Shown: positions 60,283-64,000 of the stretch, piece after piece
How positions within the stretch are numbered: the first letter of the stretch is position 1
How the letters are laid out: every line of letters starts with the position of its first letter
Source: a bacterium
GTDB taxonomy: Bacteria; Myxococcota_A; Bradymonadia; UBA7976; UBA1532
Assembly: GCA_030427205.1 (NCBI GenBank)
Contig: JAUHXC010000010.1
Span: 124,001 to 188,000 of the forward strand
DNA: 64,000 bases
Reading direction: 5' to 3'
The notes under the pieces: model-generated
What the model was told of the DNA's origin: nothing
Seen by the model: the letters and a program-made list of their open reading frames with translations, nothing else
Databases searched by the model: none
Translations under genes and position numbers: made by a program

Positions 60283-62193
60283 TCAGGGGGCGACGTCGCC
60301 CGGCTCCTCGGGCGGGAAGACGCAGCGCGTGCAGTCGGCGTCGCAGCGCAGGTCGCCGTCGCAGCGGTCGATGCAGACCCCCTCCGGGTCGCGGCTGCAG
60401 TCGGGGATGAGGCAGACGGCGCACGCGGCGTCGCAGACGGTGCCCAGCGGGCAGTTGTCGACGCAGACGCCGGCCTCGTCGCGGCTGCACGCCACCGGCT
60501 CGGGCACGCAGGTGTTGCAGTCGCCGTCGCAAATCTGGCCCTCGGGGCAGTCGTCGCGGCAGACGTTGTCGTTGGGGTCGAGGTAGCACGGCCGCGGCAC
60601 GCACCCGCCGCACTCGCCGTCGCACATCATGTCCGCCGGGCATTCGTCCACGCAGGCCCCGCCGCCGTCCCGGGTGCAGGGGGCCGGCGAGATCGGCTGG
60701 CACACCGAGCAGGTCTCGGGGTCGCAGGCGCTGCCCGCGGGGCAGCCGTCGATGCACAGGAACTCGTCGGGGCCGCCGAGCTGGATGCGTTCACAGGGCG
60801 CGCCGGCGGGCACGCACTGGCGGCACTGATCGTCGCACTCCTGGCCGTCGGGGCACTCGTCGTAGCAGACGCCCTCGCGCACGTTGCACGCCGCCGGCTG
60901 ACACGCGCTGCAGTCTTCGTTGCAGGCCAGCCCCGGCGGGCAGCTGTCGTCGCACAGCAGGCCCAGATCGTTGGCCTCGTCGAGCGGCACGCACGAGATC
61001 GGCTCGGGGATGCACTCGCCGCAGAAGCGATCGCAGACCGCGCCCTCGGGGCAGCGGTCGAGGCAGACGCCGTCGTCGCCCTCGCCCTCGAGGTCGCAGG
61101 GCACCGGCTCGCAGACGAGGCAGTCCTGGTCGCAGACCGCGCCGAGCGGGCAGTTGTCGACGCACAGGCCGTCGTCGTCCCGGGCGCAGGGCACCACGAT
61201 CTCCTGGCAGGCGTCGCACGCCTCGTTGCACTCGTAGCCGTCGGGGCAGCCGTCCTCGCAGACGCCCGCGTCGTCCTGCACGCACAGGTCGTCGCGAATC
61301 TCGCAGAGGAAGCAGTCTTCGGTGCACTGGAAGCCCGGCGGGCACTCGTCGTAGCAGCGGTTGCCCGAGCGCACGCAGCCCCCGTCGGGCGAGCCGGGTC
61401 CGCCTTCCTCGGGGATGCACTCGGTGCAGTCCTCGTCGCAGGTCGAGCCCTGGGGGCAGGGGTCGATGCACATCAGCAGGTCGGGGTCGGCCGGCTCGCA
61501 GGCGACGACATCGCAGCCATCGCACTCTTCGTTGCAGCTCTGGGCCGGCGGGCAGGCCTCGAAGCACAGCGGCGAGTCGAGGGAGAAGCCGCAGCCGTTG
61601 GGCGGCGGCGGCACGCAGCCGCGGCAGGCCGGGTCGCAGATCAAGACCCCGGGGCAGCTGTCGATGCACAGCTCCCACTCGCCGTCCTGGTCGCCGTCGA
61701 TGCGGCGGCAGGGCCAGTCGGGGATCGGCTCGCAGCCGTCGCAGAACGGGTTGCAGCGCTCGCCTTCGAGGCAGGTGTCGATGCAGGCCCCCACGTCGTC
61801 GATCGCGCAGCCGGGCGCCTCGATGCAGCCGTTGCACAGCGGGTCGCACTGCGTGCCGTCGGGGCACTCGTCGACGCAGACCCCGCCCTCGCCGCGGCAC
61901 GGCGGCGGCGGCGGGCCGTCGGGCAGCATGTCGCCGGCGGCGTCGGGGCCCGCGTCGGGCTCGGGCTCGGGCACGTCGACGTCGGGCTCGGGCTCGGGCG
62001 CCTCGTCGGGCCGCGCGTCCGCCGGCCGGAAGTCGGGCCGGGCGTCGGTGCGGTTGCCGCCGATGCTGCCGTCGCCGACATCGGGCAGGTCGAGGTCGGC
62101 GTTCGTATTGGCGCCGGTATTGTCGTCGCAGCCCAGGCCGAGCGTGACCAGGAGCCCGATCAACGCCGCCGCGCGGATCATCGTTCGCTGCAT
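60283..62193 (-). CDS. Lipoprotein with sixteen six-cysteine repeats
   Basis: This 636-residue protein has a lipobox LGLGC (Cys about 22) and a Pro/Asp/Glu-rich spacer. Sixteen tandem repeats of about 30-40 residues follow, with the pattern C-x(n)-CxDxCPxGxxCDxxCxxC (six Cys per unit). Almost every unit keeps all six Cys, so a rod of disulfide-locked modules outside the cell is likely. The Pro/Asp spacer holds it away from the membrane. No catalytic motif is seen. Start ATG 62193 opens the signal peptide (MQRTMIRAAALIGLLVTLGL). A second, related Cys-rich gene lies directly upstream. Confidence 0.87.
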   Translation of the reverse strand: MQRTMIRAAALIGLLVTLGLGCDDNTGANTNADLDLPDVGDGSIGGNRTDARPDFRPADARPDEAPEPEPDVDVPEPEPDAGPDAAGDMLPDGPPPPPCRGEGGVCVDECPDGTQCDPLCNGCIEAPGCAIDDVGACIDTCLEGERCNPFCDGCEPIPDWPCRRIDGDQDGEWELCIDSCPGVLICDPACRGCVPPPPNGCGFSLDSPLCFEACPPAQSCNEECDGCDVVACEPADPDLLMCIDPCPQGSTCDEDCTECIPEEGGPGSPDGGCVRSGNRCYDECPPGFQCTEDCFLCEIRDDLCVQDDAGVCEDGCPDGYECNEACDACQEIVVPCARDDDGLCVDNCPLGAVCDQDCLVCEPVPCDLEGEGDDGVCLDRCPEGAVCDRFCGECIPEPISCVPLDEANDLGLLCDDSCPPGLACNEDCSACQPAACNVREGVCYDECPDGQECDDQCRQCVPAGAPCERIQLGGPDEFLCIDGCPAGSACDPETCSVCQPISPAPCTRDGGGACVDECPADMMCDGECGGCVPRPCYLDPNDNVCRDDCPEGQICDGDCNTCVPEPVACSRDEAGVCVDNCPLGTVCDAACAVCLIPDCSRDPEGVCIDRCDGDLRCDADCTRCVFPPEEPGDVAP

Positions 62194-62269
62194 GAGGCCC
62201 TTCTTTCGGCGCGTCGCGCCCTCTCCCCAGGGGTGGAACCGTCGGTGACTTCTTGCCACGAGTGGCCGG

Positions 62270-64000
62270 TCAATAGCACGCCCCATCCCCGTCCCGCGCC
62301 CGGCGACAGCGCAGCGGCGCCGGGCAGTCGTCATCGGCCGCACAGCGCGCGGCGCAGACCCTCGACGGGGCCGCCGGATCGCGGGCGAGGTCGACGCAGG
62401 CGCCGGCGCAGTCGGCATCAGCGACGCACGGCGCGCCGCAGCGTCCGTCGAGGTAGTCGGCGATGCACCAGCCCGAGGCGCAGTCGGCGCCCGCGTCGCA
62501 CGGGGCGAGCGGATCGCCCGGGCCCGGTGGCACGCAGGCGCCGAGCCCGTCGGCCGCCGCCCGCGGCGCGCAGACCCGATCGGCGGGGCAGTCGGCGGTC
62601 TGCCGGCACGGGGCGCGGCACCGCTGGCCATCGGGCCCCGCGACGCAGGCGGCCGCGTCGGCCCCGCACGCCCCGTCGTCGGCGCAGGGCTCACCCACGG
62701 TCGGCGGATCGGGGGCCACGACGCAGACCCCGGCGCCATCGGACCCGACGGCGCAGACCTCGTCGGCCTCGCAGTCGGCGGCCGCCGCGCAGCGACCGAC
62801 GCACCACGCGTCGCCGGCGACGGGCGCGCAGGCGGTGCCCGGCGGGCAGGCGGTCTCGTCGCACCGGCGGGCGCAGCGCCGCCCGAGGCACAGCCCGGTC
62901 GCGCAGGCGTCGTGGCGGTCGCAGGGCGCGCCGGCCGCCGCCGGGCCCGGGGTGAGGCAAAGCCCGTCGCGGCCCAGCTCGACGCAGACGTCGGCGCCGC
63001 AGCCCGCCGCGCAGCGCGCCCGGCAGCGGCCGTCGAGGCACAGGCCCGCGGCGCAGTCGGCGGCGTCGGCGCACAGGGCGTCGGCGGCGCCCGGCCCCGG
63101 CTCGATGCAGGCCCCGAGCAGCCGATCGCAGATCCGGCCCGCCCGGCAGTCGAGGTCGTCGCCGCAGCGCGGATGGCAGGCATTCGCGCGGCAGATGGCC
63201 GAGGGCGGGCAGCCGCCGGCGCAGTCGGGCAGGCAGCGGCCGGCGATACAGGCCAGCCCCTCGGCGCAGGCGTCGGGCGCGTCGCACGCCGCCTCGAGCG
63301 GCAGCGGCGGCGCGACGCAGAAGCGCCCGGTGCCCACCGAGACGCAGCCCAGCCCCGCCGGACACTCCGCGGTGCACGCGCCGAGGCAGGCGCCGTCGAC
63401 GCAGCGCCCCGACGCGCAGTCCCGATGGTCGGCGCAGGCCTCGCCGACGCCCGCCGCGCCGCGCCAGAAGCAGATCGGGCCCGGTTCGAACCGCGGATCA
63501 CAGAACGCGGGCGAGGCGCAGTCGCCGTCCTCGGCGCAGCCGGGGAAGCAGAACGCGCCGTCCGCGAAGTCGACGCAGCGGGTGCCCTCGGGGCAGGGGT
63601 CGGCGGCGCAGTCGGCGGTGCAGATCCCGCCGCCGCAGACCCCGCTCGCGCAGACGCTGCCCTGGGCGCAGCGGGCGCCGGGCGCCGCCGGTCCCGCCGG
63701 CCGGCAGGCGGCGCCGGTGATGTCGCGCACGCAGGCGGTGCCCGCCGGGCAGCCCTCCGGCGGGCAGGGCGTCGCGCACTGGCCCAGATCGCAGCGGCCC
63801 GAGGCGCAGTCCGCCGCCGCGACGCAGCGCTCCCCGGGCGCCCCGAGCCCGCGGGTCACGCAGAGCCGCTGGCTGCCGACGAGCAGGCACAGGCCGCCCT
63901 CGCCGCAGTCGCCGCTGTCGGCGCAGCGCTGCTCGCAGAGGTTGGCCGCCGGATAGCGCAGGCAGACCCGCTCGTCGGCGCAGGCGCCGTCGGGGCAGAC
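62270..64000 (-). CDS. Cys-rich repeat protein, C-terminal part (start outside window)
   Basis: The minus-strand frame is open from base 64000 to a stop at 62270 (576 residues visible). The first 47 codons before the GTG at 63859 are also open and Cys-rich (VCPDGACADERVCLRYP), so the true start lies beyond the window. It is made of small repeated modules with CASGRC, CPAGTAC, CADHRDCASG and CLGRRC-like knots, several carrying 'GEPC/GARC..DC' spacing of Cys-rich surface proteins. No anchor or catalytic motif is visible. Cys content and the placement beside the 16-repeat lipoprotein suggest a related surface role. Confidence 0.8.
   Translation of the reverse strand, partial: VCPDGACADERVCLRYPAANLCEQRCADSGDCGEGGLCLLVGSQRLCVTRGLGAPGERCVAAADCASGRCDLGQCATPCPPEGCPAGTACVRDITGAACRPAGPAAPGARCAQGSVCASGVCGGGICTADCAADPCPEGTRCVDFADGAFCFPGCAEDGDCASPAFCDPRFEPGPICFWRGAAGVGEACADHRDCASGRCVDGACLGACTAECPAGLGCVSVGTGRFCVAPPLPLEAACDAPDACAEGLACIAGRCLPDCAGGCPPSAICRANACHPRCGDDLDCRAGRICDRLLGACIEPGPGAADALCADAADCAAGLCLDGRCRARCAAGCGADVCVELGRDGLCLTPGPAAAGAPCDRHDACATGLCLGRRCARRCDETACPPGTACAPVAGDAWCVGRCAAAADCEADEVCAVGSDGAGVCVVAPDPPTVGEPCADDGACGADAAACVAGPDGQRCRAPCRQTADCPADRVCAPRAAADGLGACVPPGPGDPLAPCDAGADCASGWCIADYLDGRCGAPCVADADCAGACVDLARDPAAPSRVCAARCAADDDCPAPLRCRRARDGDGACY

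Overview
The window is very GC-rich (about 70 % or more by eye) and densely coded, with about 49 genes, many overlapping by 4 bases (ATGA/GTGA), and no intergenic gap above 300 bases. The content suggests an environmental Myxococcota or other delta-proteobacterial lineage. The pointers are many Cys-rich and thrombospondin-type-3 lipoproteins, Ser/Thr kinase and FHA proteins, a sigma-54 activator, an outer-membrane protein resembling the myxobacterial TIGR04551 group, and MuiA/DUF4139 proteins. No rRNA, tRNA, CRISPR array, transposase or phage gene was seen. Taxonomy is inferred from gene content only.

Layout. 1-5.3 kb: the N-terminus of a lower-GC AAA ATPase, a VOC protein overlapping glutamine-dependent NAD synthetase, a small lipoprotein, and an acetate kinase fused to a PduL-type phosphotransacylase. 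5.4-8.1 kb: an operon of a VWA protein, a PspA-like coiled-coil protein and a small membrane protein. 8.1-10.8 kb (minus): NADAR, a DUF2156 aminoacyl-lipid-synthase-like protein and a membrane dual-specificity phosphatase. 10.9-12.2 kb: a DUF4336 gene divergent from a MarR regulator, with three TCAAG/CTTGA inverted repeats between them. 12.2-20.5 kb (minus): an S41 protease, a CHAT-protease/FGE fusion, DUF423, an active/inactive M16 pair and DUF2141. 20.7-30 kb: a single-domain response regulator, an FHA membrane protein, a GT-C-like membrane protein, comEC coupled to a second FHA-like protein, and a sensor kinase/OmpR regulator pair. 30-38.9 kb: a putative permuted papain-like hydrolase, an operon of outer-membrane protein, argH and an Asp-nucleophile hydrolase, and a ceramidase-like lipoprotein. 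39-43.8 kb (minus): a pseudokinase/kinase/winged-helix fusion, a fatty-acid hydroxylase, an orphan HcrB-like flavoprotein with 4Fe-4S ligands, and an M15-like peptidase.

43.8-49.6 kb is the most cohesive unusual unit. It is a four-gene operon of a TSP3/Cys-rich lipoprotein, a fibre-like repeat protein and two di-heme c-type oxidoreductases, one carrying a collagen-like Gly-X-Y stalk, behind a recognisable promoter and a 5' inverted repeat. 49.6-64 kb: PlsC, an NtrC-like regulator, a three-gene membrane operon divergent from tandem MuiA-like paralogues, a secreted protein with six 38-residue DGANC repeats, a lipoprotein with 16 six-cysteine repeats, and a second Cys-rich protein that runs off the right edge.

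Regulation visible in the sequence includes a recurrent extended -10 (TGC-TAYNN) 30-55 bases upstream of several genes, sometimes with a TTGAC-like -35. There are also 11-bp-period direct repeats typical of OmpR/PhoB/SARP binding sites. The same TTTAC-type box occurs before the OmpR regulator and before the VWA-PspA operon, so the two may be linked.
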